A stretch of DNA of 42,392 nucleotides from a virus, in the IMG/VR virus record IMGVR_UViG_3300022696_000030, positions 1 through 42,392 of that record; one strand, 5' to 3'. The translations under genes and the position numbers were made by a program. Shown here one piece after another: positions 20,674-29,017 of this stretch (position 1 is its first letter; each line of letters begins with the position of its first letter). Below the pieces are notes generated by a model. That model was not told the origin of the DNA. It saw only the letters and a list, made by a program, of their open reading frames with translations, and searched no databases.

Positions 20674-21718
20674 CATAGTTTTTACGAACAACGCCAGTGC
20701 CCTTCTGGCCGGCTCCATCACCGCAGGTGACACTGCGCTGTCAGTGGAAGCAGGTAAGGGCGCTCTGTTCCCCAGCCCTACCGGTGATGAGTATTTCCAC
20801 GTCACGCTGGTCAACGCCAGCGGCGACTACGAGATCATTAAGGTCACGGCCCGGGCCACGGACACGTTCACCATCGAGAGGGCACAGGAGGGCACCACGG
20901 CGCAGAGCTGGACTCTGAACGTCACCCGCGTAGAGCTCCGCCTCACCGCTGCCGTCGTCAACGAGATGTTGCAAAAGAACGGCGACACGATGGCCGGCAA
21001 CATCGACATGGACTCCAACCAGCTCCAGAACGCTCGGGTTACTATCGACCCAGTGGTGGTTGGTGGCCAGACCGTAGGCACTGCGATCCGAGGCGCTGAG
21101 GATGACGCCTCGAACGAAATATCCGTACCCAGCGATGGCACACGTGCGACAGCATCCGGCTCGAAGATCATCACGCAAGCGGACAACCTGTTCACCCTCC
21201 TGCCGATCGGCACGATCCTGATGTGGTTCGGCACCCTCGCTTCCCTCCCTGCTGGCTGGCAGCTTTGCAATGGCTCAGGTGGAACACCGGACCTGCGGGG
21301 CAGTTTCCCACGAGGCGCCGGCGGATCGATCGCCCTCGGTGCTTCAGGTGGTGCAGCGTCCGCTTCTGGTAGTACAGGCTCGAGCGGCGCCCATACCCAT
21401 GGCGGCAGTACAGGGAGCCATGCGCTTACTGAGGCCGAACTTCCGCCCCATAGACATGGTTTGCTTGGCTCATCTGTGGGTGGCGTTGCAACGCCTTTGT
21501 CTGGTGGTGGTTCCGATGGTATTTCAGGCCACAGCGGCGTTGGCCCGTATGCCTACCAAGACACTGATTCCGGCGGCACTGAGCTGATGGAAGATGTCGG
21601 GAACGGCGACGGGCACAGCCACTCGATCAGCAGCGACGGCGCTCATACACATAGCCTCGGTTCGATTTCCACCATCCCGCCGTATGTCGGTGTCTACTTC
21701 ATTATGAAGGTGAGCTAA
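20666..21718 (+). CDS. Tail fibre with anchor module and collar domain, 350 aa
   Basis: GTG 20666 follows AAGGAG. Residues 1-85 are an anchor module (FTNNASALLAGSITAGDTAL, TFTIERAQEGTTAQSW) also found in the next two genes. Residues ~180-225 match the phage tail collar domain (PIGTILMWFGTLASLPAGW, then GTPDLRGSFPRGAGG). The C-terminal ~130 residues are Gly/Ser-rich with repeated HxH pairs (HTHGG, HRHG, GHSHS, HTHS), as in fibre tips that bind metal ions. It is likely a receptor-binding fibre. Confidence 0.8.
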   Translation: MGDIVFTNNASALLAGSITAGDTALSVEAGKGALFPSPTGDEYFHVTLVNASGDYEIIKVTARATDTFTIERAQEGTTAQSWTLNVTRVELRLTAAVVNEMLQKNGDTMAGNIDMDSNQLQNARVTIDPVVVGGQTVGTAIRGAEDDASNEISVPSDGTRATASGSKIITQADNLFTLLPIGTILMWFGTLASLPAGWQLCNGSGGTPDLRGSFPRGAGGSIALGASGGAASASGSTGSSGAHTHGGSTGSHALTEAELPPHRHGLLGSSVGGVATPLSGGGSDGISGHSGVGPYAYQDTDSGGTELMEDVGNGDGHSHSISSDGAHTHSLGSISTIPPYVGVYFIMKVS

Positions 21719-22029
21719 TGGCTACGAAATTCATCTTCGCCAACAACGTGAACGAGCAGCTCGCTGCGGATGTCTCCGCCGCTGCCACGGAGATCACGGT
21801 GACGAACGCACTGAACTTCCCTAACCCAGATGGGAGCTATGAGGAGGCGTTTGCTGTGCTCTTGAGGGGCGATAGTGGTAAAGAGATTGTTTACTGCACT
21901 GCACGTGTGGACAATGTTCTCACTGTTAGCCGTGGGCAGGAGGGCACTGTCGCTCTTCCGTTCTCCGCTGGCGACACTGTTGCCCTACCCCTGACGAAGG
22001 GAGTCCTTGAGTATTTGAGGGACTTGTAA
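21718..22029 (+). CDS. Stand-alone anchor module, 103 aa
   Basis: The start overlaps the previous stop (TAATG), and its stop overlaps the next start (TAATG). The entire product is the anchor module of its neighbours: KFIFANNVNEQLAADVSAAA, then VLTVSRGQEGTVALPFSAGD, ending LTKGVLEYLRDL. It has no distal domain. Because it ends cleanly with the same LEYLRD as the module in the next gene, it looks like an intact separate subunit, perhaps an adaptor or assembly partner, and not a random truncation. Confidence 0.7.
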   Translation: MATKFIFANNVNEQLAADVSAAATEITVTNALNFPNPDGSYEEAFAVLLRGDSGKEIVYCTARVDNVLTVSRGQEGTVALPFSAGDTVALPLTKGVLEYLRDL

Positions 22030-23336
22030 TGGCCCTAGAGCTTCGCCCATTCCAGTTTGCAAACTTCTCTCGCTCTGAACTCGCGGGGGACATCTCCGCC
22101 GCCGCCACTGAGCTTTCCGTGGATGAGGGGGACGGTGAGTTGTTTCCTGAGCTTGAGTATGACTACGAGCAGATATGCTCGCTGATCGTATTCTCCTCGG
22201 AAGGGTTCGAGGTGATGTACGCAACTGCGCGGGATGGTGATACGTTCACTGTTGAGCGTGGGAAAGAAGGCACGTCTGCACTCGCCTTTTCTGCGGGCGA
22301 CACCATCGTCCACTCGGTTACGAAGGGGTTCCTTGAATACTTGAGGGACTACGAGCCGCCTGTTCCACCGCCGTCTGTTTCACCGTTTGTACTTACTGTC
22401 GGCGACGAGAACCTAGATACATTCCCCGCACAAGTTGTTAGCGCAGTTTCCGACAACGACATAGATTCGTGGACGTTCTCCAAACTGACCGCAGGACTTC
22501 CCCCAGCACACACCGTGGCTTACGGCGACGACGTGTTTGTCTACACCGGCCCCTCGTTTGCTTTCCCCCCGGACCATAAGTTCTATGTATCTGATGATGA
22601 TGGCGCTACGTGGACCGACGTTGCTCATTCGCAGCCTGACTGGGATACGTACTCTCTGGATTACAGTGCGTCTCTGAACATGTTCGTCGGTGTGGGGCAG
22701 ATCGGGTACATCCATTACAGCACCGATGCCGGCGCTTCATGGACTACTGTGCAGCCGAACGGAACTGACCTGCGTGCTGTCGAGTGGACCGGTTCGCAGT
22801 GGGTCGCTGTTGGCGACACAGGGGAGATCATCTTCTCGTCCGATGGCATCAATTGGACTAATTCCCCAACTGTACCGGCTGCTGTCGGGGCGCAATGCCT
22901 TTCTGTGACTAGCGACCAAGACCGGGTGATATTCGGGGATTCTGATGGAGATGTGTATTACACCGATGACGATGGCGCCACATGGTCTTCTGCCATAGCA
23001 ACTGGACTAGGCCAAGTTCTCCGTCTATCTTCCAACCATGATGGCACCATACTAGCTGTTGGACCTCCGCCGGGATTTCAGCAGCCTTATCCGGTTGCCT
23101 ACAGTACTGACCGTGGGGCCTCGTGGACTGTCATTACCAGTGTCACTGGCGGCGTAGTTGGCGACATTATCTATGAGGAAGGGTACGGGTTCTGCACAGT
23201 TGGTAGTGCCGCCACTTCACCCTTTGAGCAAGTCGTCTACACAAGTCCAGATGGTATAACGTGGACGCTTAGGGGCACTGGACCCGCTGCATTCCAGAGT
23301 ACCGGCATCGCAGGCAAGAACGAGGTGTACGGCTGA
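22029..23336 (+). CDS. Tail spike: anchor module plus Asp-box beta-propeller, 435 aa
   Basis: Residues 1-105 repeat the anchor module (SRSELAGDISAAATELSVDE, TFTVERGKEGTSALAFSAGD, LEYLRDY), followed by a PPVPPPSV linker. Residues ~120-435 carry six Asp-box-like turns (S-x-D-x-G-x-x-W): SDDDGATW, STDAGASW, SSDGINW, TDDDGATW, STDRGASW, TSPDGITW. Asp-boxes mark sialidase-like/BNR propellers; no catalytic sialidase residues are obvious, so binding is more likely than hydrolysis. Codons are more A/T-ending than in the anchor. Confidence 0.75.
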   Translation: MALELRPFQFANFSRSELAGDISAAATELSVDEGDGELFPELEYDYEQICSLIVFSSEGFEVMYATARDGDTFTVERGKEGTSALAFSAGDTIVHSVTKGFLEYLRDYEPPVPPPSVSPFVLTVGDENLDTFPAQVVSAVSDNDIDSWTFSKLTAGLPPAHTVAYGDDVFVYTGPSFAFPPDHKFYVSDDDGATWTDVAHSQPDWDTYSLDYSASLNMFVGVGQIGYIHYSTDAGASWTTVQPNGTDLRAVEWTGSQWVAVGDTGEIIFSSDGINWTNSPTVPAAVGAQCLSVTSDQDRVIFGDSDGDVYYTDDDGATWSSAIATGLGQVLRLSSNHDGTILAVGPPPGFQQPYPVAYSTDRGASWTVITSVTGGVVGDIIYEEGYGFCTVGSAATSPFEQVVYTSPDGITWTLRGTGPAAFQSTGIAGKNEVYG

Positions 23337-25213
23337 TGGCTGGGATCAAACTTGAAGCATTCGAGGGACTGGAGCCTCGCACATCTGACCGCCTGAAACG
23401 CGGCATGCGGGCTACCATTGCCACTAACACGAAGCTCCTGAACGGGGAGATTCGCGGCTTTCGTGCGCCTCGAGAAGAAGCCAACTTCACTGGCGAGTAC
23501 TTCACTGTCCGTCGGGCATTCCGGGTGCCTGACCTTGACGGCACCTACGCAGACAACTGGTTGCTATTCGATAACCAGAACGTGGATGTCATCCGGAGCC
23601 CACTGAAGAACGACGCCTACGACAGGTACTACTTCGCAGGTGGTGGCGAGCGTCCGCAGATGACTACGTACCACCGGATCATCAACAACCTCGACCCGTA
23701 TTACCTCGGCGTTCCAACCCCTCCGGTAGCCCCGGGCGTGACTCCGCCGGCGGGCACAGAAGTGACGAGGGCTTACGTCTACACCTATGTGAGTGAGTTC
23801 GGAGAGGAAGGACCGCCGTCCGCGCCAACTCTCGCGCAAGGTGCCGAGAGCGGCACGTGGAGCCTGTCGAGCCTATCCACTACTGTCCCCGATTCGTCGA
23901 ACCGGAGCATTACCCGGAAGCGTATCTACCGGACTGTCCCTACGGAAAATAGTGCGCTATTCTTCTTTGTAGCAGAGATCGATATAGGGGATACGTCGTA
24001 CAACGACACAGATGATGACGAGACCGTTGCAGCGAACAATATCCTCGAGTCGGAGACATGGGTCGAACCTCCCTCCGACCTTGAAGGCATCGTCTCCATG
24101 CCCAATGGATACCTTGTTGGATGGGCGGGGCGACGACTGGTTTTCAGCGAACCCTACCGCCCCCATGCTTGGCCAGCGGAATACGAGCTCGCAACTGAAT
24201 TCCCTATCGTTGGGTGCGTTGTGTGGGGGACGACGCTCGTTATAGGAACGCAGTCGAACCCGTATTTCGGGTACGGCGTCAACCCGGCTTCCTTCACACT
24301 CGAGAAAGACGATGCGGTCGAGCCCTGCCTGTCGAAGCGGGGCATGGTGGCGACTGTCGCCGGCGCCTACTACCCCAGCCTGAACGGGCTCGTCCTCGCC
24401 AATGGTGGCGGGGCGCAGGTCATTACACAGGACATCCTCACACGTGAGGAGTGGGCAAACTACCAGCCGGAAAACCTCTTCGCGGCCCAGCTTGGCCTCC
24501 AGTACATCGCTTTCCGCGACCAGTCAAACGGCATTCTCTTCAACCCCACTGAGCAGCGTGCCAAGTTCGTCGAGCTACAGGGCTTCAGCAACATCAACGG
24601 CATCGAGACTGATGCCTACGATGGGCAGGTCCTGCTCCTCCGCGATGATTATGCGTTCAAGTGGGACCCGAACACATCCGAGCGCCTGCCGTGGCAGTGG
24701 CAGTCGAAGGTCTACCAGACGCCGAAGCCTCTGAACTTCGGGGCAGTGCGTATCCAGTTCGATGCCGACGACCTCGATGTTGAGGATGACGTACTGGCCT
24801 ACTACGGCGCCTACAACACGGAGCTGATTGCTGCGGACGTACCGCTGAACACGTTGAACGGGCGCACCCTTGGTGGAGTAAATATCGCTGGTACAGATGT
24901 GAACAGTGACTACCAAGGGGATGGAAATGTGCCCGGGTGGACTGAGCCGGAAATTCAAGCGTCCCTCGGCGGCGACCTTCTATATGACATCAGCCTTCAG
25001 AGCATCCAAGCATCTGTGGTGCGCTTCATTGCGTATGCATGGGATAAGACTACTGGCCGGCGCAGGGTCGTGTCGAAGAACGTCTACAACGAGGAGATGA
25101 TCCGCCTGCCGACCGGGTTCAAGTCAGACTTGTGGCAGTTCGAGATGCAAGGCAACACGACTGTCTACTCTGTCCAGATTGCTGAAACGCCCAAGGGGCT
25201 CGCTGACATCTAA
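23336..25213 (+). CDS. Tail nozzle/hub-like structural protein, 625 aa
   Basis: The longest tail gene. It overlaps the previous stop by one base (TGATG). Strand-rich throughout, with features typical of nozzle proteins of podoviruses: VDVIRSPLKNDAYDRYYFAG near residue 83, the Fn3-like TRAYVYTYVSEFGEEGPPSA (about 143-162), GYLVGWAGRRLVFSEPYRPH in the middle and a C-terminal beta domain. It probably closes the tail tube. The identification is by pattern; no enzymatic motif is seen. Confidence 0.65.
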   Translation: MAGIKLEAFEGLEPRTSDRLKRGMRATIATNTKLLNGEIRGFRAPREEANFTGEYFTVRRAFRVPDLDGTYADNWLLFDNQNVDVIRSPLKNDAYDRYYFAGGGERPQMTTYHRIINNLDPYYLGVPTPPVAPGVTPPAGTEVTRAYVYTYVSEFGEEGPPSAPTLAQGAESGTWSLSSLSTTVPDSSNRSITRKRIYRTVPTENSALFFFVAEIDIGDTSYNDTDDDETVAANNILESETWVEPPSDLEGIVSMPNGYLVGWAGRRLVFSEPYRPHAWPAEYELATEFPIVGCVVWGTTLVIGTQSNPYFGYGVNPASFTLEKDDAVEPCLSKRGMVATVAGAYYPSLNGLVLANGGGAQVITQDILTREEWANYQPENLFAAQLGLQYIAFRDQSNGILFNPTEQRAKFVELQGFSNINGIETDAYDGQVLLLRDDYAFKWDPNTSERLPWQWQSKVYQTPKPLNFGAVRIQFDADDLDVEDDVLAYYGAYNTELIAADVPLNTLNGRTLGGVNIAGTDVNSDYQGDGNVPGWTEPEIQASLGGDLLYDISLQSIQASVVRFIAYAWDKTTGRRRVVSKNVYNEEMIRLPTGFKSDLWQFEMQGNTTVYSVQIAETPKGLADI

Positions 25214-25803
25214 TGCCGAAGATCACACGCAATCCGAAACGGGCCACTCCGCAGATACCTATTCCCCGGAACCCCGACCGGCTGGATAAGTTCTACCGTG
25301 CGATACGGGAGACGCTGGATGTCCATGAGCGTCGTACAGGCGACATCCGCGATAGCTTCGTGCGGGTCGGTGAACTGGTAGACATCGGCTTGCTCACAGT
25401 GGTCGATAACCAGATCGTGCAGCCAGTCCGGTACGAACACTTCGAGGTGCAGTGGACGGACGATAATAAGTCGGCCCTCAATGCGTCGAACCTTGAGCCA
25501 CGGCACTTTGTTACCAACTTCGATGGGAAGTTGGTACGGGCCACGATATTGACTACTGGCGGCACCGGCTCCTGCCAAGTTGACATCTACAAGGGGACGT
25601 ATGCGACGTACCCACACTCATCGAGCAAGAGTATTACCGGTGGTAGTCCGCTCGTTATATCATCTGATGTGAAGCTACGGGATACGGAGTTGAGTGGGTG
25701 GGCTGTCGGCTGCGATCTTGGCGACATATATACCGTAGTAGTGGACTCCACATCTACGTTTGACCAGATCGAAGTCGAGCTACTATTCGAGCCATTGCTA
25801 TGA
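25213..25803 (+). CDS. Tail-associated structural protein, 196 aa
   Basis: The start overlaps the previous stop (TAATG), and the end overlaps the endolysin start. A basic Pro-rich N-terminus (NPKRATPQIPIPRNPDRLDK) precedes a helical segment and a beta domain (HFVTNFDGKLVRATILTTGG, VVVDSTSTFDQIEVELLFEP). It is probably part of the tail tip or a fibre attachment. No family recognised. Confidence 0.6.
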   Translation: MPKITRNPKRATPQIPIPRNPDRLDKFYRAIRETLDVHERRTGDIRDSFVRVGELVDIGLLTVVDNQIVQPVRYEHFEVQWTDDNKSALNASNLEPRHFVTNFDGKLVRATILTTGGTGSCQVDIYKGTYATYPHSSSKSITGGSPLVISSDVKLRDTELSGWAVGCDLGDIYTVVVDSTSTFDQIEVELLFEPLL

Positions 25804-26321
25804 AGCTGCATGAAATACTCGATGAAATCATTGAAGCGGAGGGCCGCACGTTCACCGATGATCCGGACGATCGTGGTGGCCCAACGAAGTTTGGAATTAC
25901 CCAGACGACGTTGGGTAATTGGCTTGGCCGCTCGGCTTCTATAGACGAAGTACGCAACCTCACTGAGGAGAGAGCACGTGAAATTTATGAGGAAATCTAC
26001 ATCCTCCACCCGAAGTTTGAGCAGATACCTGACGAACATCTTCGCGTGCTGGTCATCGACAGCGGCGTCAACCACGGGATACGGAGGGCTTCCCGGTGGC
26101 TCCAGTCGATTGTGGGCGCAACACCTGACGGATTTGTCGGACCCCGGACACTAGAGCGCCTGTCCTGCCACGATCCGTTCTACGTGTGGTGCAAATATCT
26201 TGCCCGCAGGATAAAGTTTTATGGGGCGATTGTGGCCGCTGACCGTAGCCAAGCGAAGTTCATCAACGGCTGGAATCGCAGGGTCGCATCGTTCTTGGAG
26301 GACCGGGTAAATGATTCTTGA
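25800..26321 (+). CDS. Endolysin, GH108 N-acetylmuramidase, 173 aa
   Basis: Cuts the glycan of peptidoglycan at the end of infection. The N-terminal GH108 motif is clear: IIEAEGRTFTDDPDDRGGPT (catalytic Glu14) followed by KFGITQTTLGNWLG. The C-terminal half matches the accessory PG-binding domain (VLVIDSGVNHGIRRASRWLQ, VGATPDGFVGPRTLERL). No signal peptide or anchor is seen, so release depends on the holins that follow. Its start overlaps the previous gene by 4 bp. Confidence 0.9.
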   Translation: MKLHEILDEIIEAEGRTFTDDPDDRGGPTKFGITQTTLGNWLGRSASIDEVRNLTEERAREIYEEIYILHPKFEQIPDEHLRVLVIDSGVNHGIRRASRWLQSIVGATPDGFVGPRTLERLSCHDPFYVWCKYLARRIKFYGAIVAADRSQAKFINGWNRRVASFLEDRVNDS

Positions 26322-26763
26322 GAAGCTCGCAGCATGGCTCACCGGTGGTGTTTCTGAGCAGGTGGGAGAATACTTCCGCGAGAAGCAAAAGCTCAAGCAG
26401 GACCTCAAGCTCGCCAAGCTGGAGGGCAAGATCGCCCGGCAGAAGGCCAAGGACCAAGCCAAGGCTGAGGCCGCAGCCCACGTCAATGCGTGGGAATTGG
26501 CGCAAATCGCCAACTCCGGGTACAAGGATGAGGTGGTACTGGGGGTGGTCCTCTTCCCATACGTAGGCGCTTTCATCCCCGGACTGCAAGGGTATATCTT
26601 GCAGGGCTTTGAGAATCTTGAGAAAATGCCTGTGTGGGCAGTGGGATTGACCGTACTGATCTTTCTAGCAGTGTTCGGCATCCGTCACACCAATGCGAAC
26701 CGGCTACAGGCGCCGGGTATCAGTGACGAAGATGTGAGGAAGAAAGATGACGCAACAGGTTAA
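26311..26763 (+). CDS. Holin (3TM GTA-holin-like), 150 aa
   Basis: Overlaps the endolysin by 11 bp. The N-terminal helical, charged region (YFREKQKLKQDLKLAKLEGK, AKDQAKAEAAAHVNAWELAQ) is followed by hydrophobic helices (EVVLGVVLFPYVGAFIPGL, MPVWAVGLTVLIFLAVFGI) and a short polar tail. This matches the 3TM holin family in arrangement, although only two helices are obvious. It is expected to open the inner membrane for the endolysin. Confidence 0.75.
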   Translation: MILEKLAAWLTGGVSEQVGEYFREKQKLKQDLKLAKLEGKIARQKAKDQAKAEAAAHVNAWELAQIANSGYKDEVVLGVVLFPYVGAFIPGLQGYILQGFENLEKMPVWAVGLTVLIFLAVFGIRHTNANRLQAPGISDEDVRKKDDATG

Positions 26764-26971
26764 GCCATGGTCGCAGTCAATGACCATCCGCGGTCTGCTC
26801 ATTATCGTTGTCGGTGCTGTACTTCAGTACGCCGGCGTGGAAGAGCACACCCAACTTGCCACCCCCCTTGCTGACGCATTCGGCTACCTGATTCAGGCGG
26901 TCGGCGTTGTTGTCGCAGCCAAAGGCAGACAGCGTGCCAGTGGACCCCTGAAGGGGGTTACGAAGTCGTGA
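26747..26971 (+). CDS. Second holin-like membrane protein, 74 aa
   Basis: ATG 26747 overlaps the holin end by 17 bp. The product has two hydrophobic helices (IRGLLIIVVGAVLQYAGV, LADAFGYLIQAVGVVVAA) and a basic C-terminus (KGRQRASGPLKGVTKS). It may be an antiholin, a second holin or a pinholin. The position between the holin and the coiled-coil membrane protein supports a lysis role. Confidence 0.6.
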   Translation: MTQQVKPWSQSMTIRGLLIIVVGAVLQYAGVEEHTQLATPLADAFGYLIQAVGVVVAAKGRQRASGPLKGVTKS

Positions 26972-27333
26972 TTAAATGGGTGGCGGACAACTTCATTCCC
27001 ATCCATGGCGAACGCCCTACACCTGTATGGTATGCATGGGCCGGCGGATCACTCGTCCTCATCTGGCTGTTCACTGCGTGGGCACTCGGCTTCTTGCCGA
27101 CTGATGCCTTCGGTGATGGCTTTGCTCGGGCGACACAGGTGAAGCAGATACACCTGACCCTGTTGGAGAACGAGCTCGTTGAGACACGTATCAGGCACTG
27201 CAACTCGGCCAAGCCGCAGCCACGCCAGTTCTTCTACGAGCAGCTCCAGAAAAAGCAGAGGATATACTATGAGCTTACCGGTCAACGGTACGAGCTACCC
27301 GCCTGTAAAGACCTCGGACAGGCGGAACCCTAG
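26968..27333 (+). CDS. Membrane protein, possible inner-membrane spanin, 121 aa
   Basis: GTG 26968 overlaps the previous stop (GTGA). One transmembrane helix (WAGGSLVLIWLFTAWALGF, about residues 25-43) is followed by a charged helical C-terminal part (IHLTLLENELVETRIRHC, FFYEQLQKKQRIYYELTG). i-spanins have this layout, but no lipoprotein partner is visible nearby, and the first 20 residues are longer than usual. A lysis regulator is an alternative. Confidence 0.45.
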   Translation: MIKWVADNFIPIHGERPTPVWYAWAGGSLVLIWLFTAWALGFLPTDAFGDGFARATQVKQIHLTLLENELVETRIRHCNSAKPQPRQFFYEQLQKKQRIYYELTGQRYELPACKDLGQAEP

Positions 27334-27829
27334 CTACCACGCCTTCCCCCCCATGGTGACGAACGGGTTCACCGTCGGCATAGAGAGACTGCCCAACATG
27401 GTGCGGGAGATTTCCCGCCTCCACGACAAGCATTGGGAGGAGACTGAGCGGCTCTATCTCGACGATCCCATCAAGCCGTCCTACGACAAGTACGCCGAAT
27501 TGGAGGCCCTCGGGCAGTTCGTTCACTTCACGGCTAGAAAAAACGGGCAAATGGTGGGATACTTGCAGTACTACCTCTTCCCTGATATGCATATGGGAAA
27601 GACACTGACGGCGAGAGAGGACGCCTTTTTTGTCGCCCCGGAGGAAAGAGGAAAGGGTCTGGCGCAGAAAATGCTGGACTATGCCGAAGACTCCCTTCGT
27701 AAGCTCGGCTGTAAATATGCGGCGATGACGACCAAAGCCCCCGCCGGGGGTCCCGACATCTCTGCATTTTTGGAGCGAAACAGGTATCGAGCGGTATCGA
27801 CCCTGTTCCTGAAGAAGCTGGAGGAGTGA
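27269..27829 (+). CDS. GNAT-family N-acetyltransferase, 186 aa
   Basis: ATG 27269 is preferred because GAGG lies seven bases upstream; the open frame extends further but only as the shifted reading of the previous gene. The acetyl-CoA-binding motif A is clear (FFVAPEERGKGLAQKMLD), followed by YAEDSLRKLGCKYAAMTTKA and the C-terminal FLERNRYRAVSTLFLKK, as in GNAT enzymes. The substrate is unknown. Phage GNATs often sit between lysis and internal virion genes. Confidence 0.85.
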   Translation: MSLPVNGTSYPPVKTSDRRNPSYHAFPPMVTNGFTVGIERLPNMVREISRLHDKHWEETERLYLDDPIKPSYDKYAELEALGQFVHFTARKNGQMVGYLQYYLFPDMHMGKTLTAREDAFFVAPEERGKGLAQKMLDYAEDSLRKLGCKYAAMTTKAPAGGPDISAFLERNRYRAVSTLFLKKLEE

Positions 27830-27832
27830 CGC

Positions 27833-29017
27833 ATGTGTTTCAGTGACCCGCCACCGCCGCCGCCGGACATGTCCGAGTACACTCGGGCAACCATGGGCTC
27901 TGCCGAGGAGTGGAGCCAACGTGCGCAAGAACAGATGGACTGGGCGCAGCAGGTCGGCCAGCAGAATCAGCAGACTCTCAGCCGTGTGCTGGACAGCACC
28001 CTTGGTGGGGCTGAACGGTTCAACCAGTGGGCGGAGCAGGATCGCCAGCGGTACGATGAGGTCTTCCAGCCACGTGAGGACAAGTACCTCCAGCAGGTAG
28101 ACGAGTATGGCTCGCAGGCCGGCATGGATCGGGAAGCCGGTCGCCGTGTCGCAGACGTTGCAGGGAAGTTCGACGCGGCCCGCCGCAACGCACTCCAGCG
28201 ACTGGAAGGCTACGGGGTCGATCCTTCGGTCGCCCGTAACAGTGCACTGGACATCGGGGTCCGCACCCAGCAGGCTGCGGCCCAAGCCGCCGGCGCCAAC
28301 AACGTCCGCCGTGAGCGGGAACTGACCTCACTTGCACTTCAGGAAGGCGCACTTCAGCGGGGGGACATCGCTGCGCAGCGTGCACTGCAACAGGGCGTGG
28401 CCGGTGGCCAGCTCGCAGGCATGGGGATGAGCGCAGCCAATCAGACCGCCTCTACCGAGAACCAGCTTCGTCAGGGCGCCATACCCATGGGGCAGCTCGA
28501 GCAGCAGGGCTACGGTCAGGCGGCTGACATCGTGAATCAGGGCTACCAGAACCAGCTAGACCAGTATGACGCCGAGTCTGAGCGCAACGCTGGCATGCTT
28601 CAGGGCATCGGCCAGCTCGGCGCACTCGCGGCTGCGCCCTTCACCGGCGGTGCCAGCCTGATGGCCCTCCCCGGTATTAGCGGTGGGGGTATCGCCAGCG
28701 GGTCAAACCCGATCGCCACCGGCGATATGGGTATCGGCTTCGGCTCAAACGACCCCCGGTACTACGCCGATGGCGGCGGCGTGGATCAGGAGTTCATCCC
28801 GGGCCACAACTCCCGGGCTCTTCCGTTCGATCAGGATGGCGACGTTGCCACAGGCATGGGGGATGGTTCCGGCGTGGACGACACGGTGCCGGCCTATCTG
28901 TCTGATGGCGAGTATGTCATCCCGGCGGATGTTGTACGCAAGAAGGGCGAGGAGTTCTTCGATAAGCTCGTCGAGAAATACCACACACCTGCTGCACAGC
29001 AGAGGGGGGCACAGTAA
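27833..29017 (+). CDS. Internal virion protein 1, 394 aa
   Basis: GGAGGAG precedes ATG 27833. Gln/Ala/Glu-rich and helical for the first ~270 residues (DWAQQVGQQNQQTLSRVLDS, RDALQ-type heptads), typical of ejected core proteins. A Gly/Ala hydrophobic stretch (LGALAAAPFTGGASLMALPG) follows, then YYADGGGVD, SRALPFDQDG, and the recurrent SDGEYVIPADVVRKKGEEFF near the end. That last motif is common at the C-terminus of phage internal proteins. It is probably packaged in the head and ejected with DNA. Confidence 0.7.
   Translation: MCFSDPPPPPPDMSEYTRATMGSAEEWSQRAQEQMDWAQQVGQQNQQTLSRVLDSTLGGAERFNQWAEQDRQRYDEVFQPREDKYLQQVDEYGSQAGMDREAGRRVADVAGKFDAARRNALQRLEGYGVDPSVARNSALDIGVRTQQAAAQAAGANNVRRERELTSLALQEGALQRGDIAAQRALQQGVAGGQLAGMGMSAANQTASTENQLRQGAIPMGQLEQQGYGQAADIVNQGYQNQLDQYDAESERNAGMLQGIGQLGALAAAPFTGGASLMALPGISGGGIASGSNPIATGDMGIGFGSNDPRYYADGGGVDQEFIPGHNSRALPFDQDGDVATGMGDGSGVDDTVPAYLSDGEYVIPADVVRKKGEEFFDKLVEKYHTPAAQQRGAQ

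Noticed and set aside
27275-28285. 336-aa open frame on the minus strand
   Set aside because: Antisense to the GNAT gene and internal virion protein 1, both well supported.
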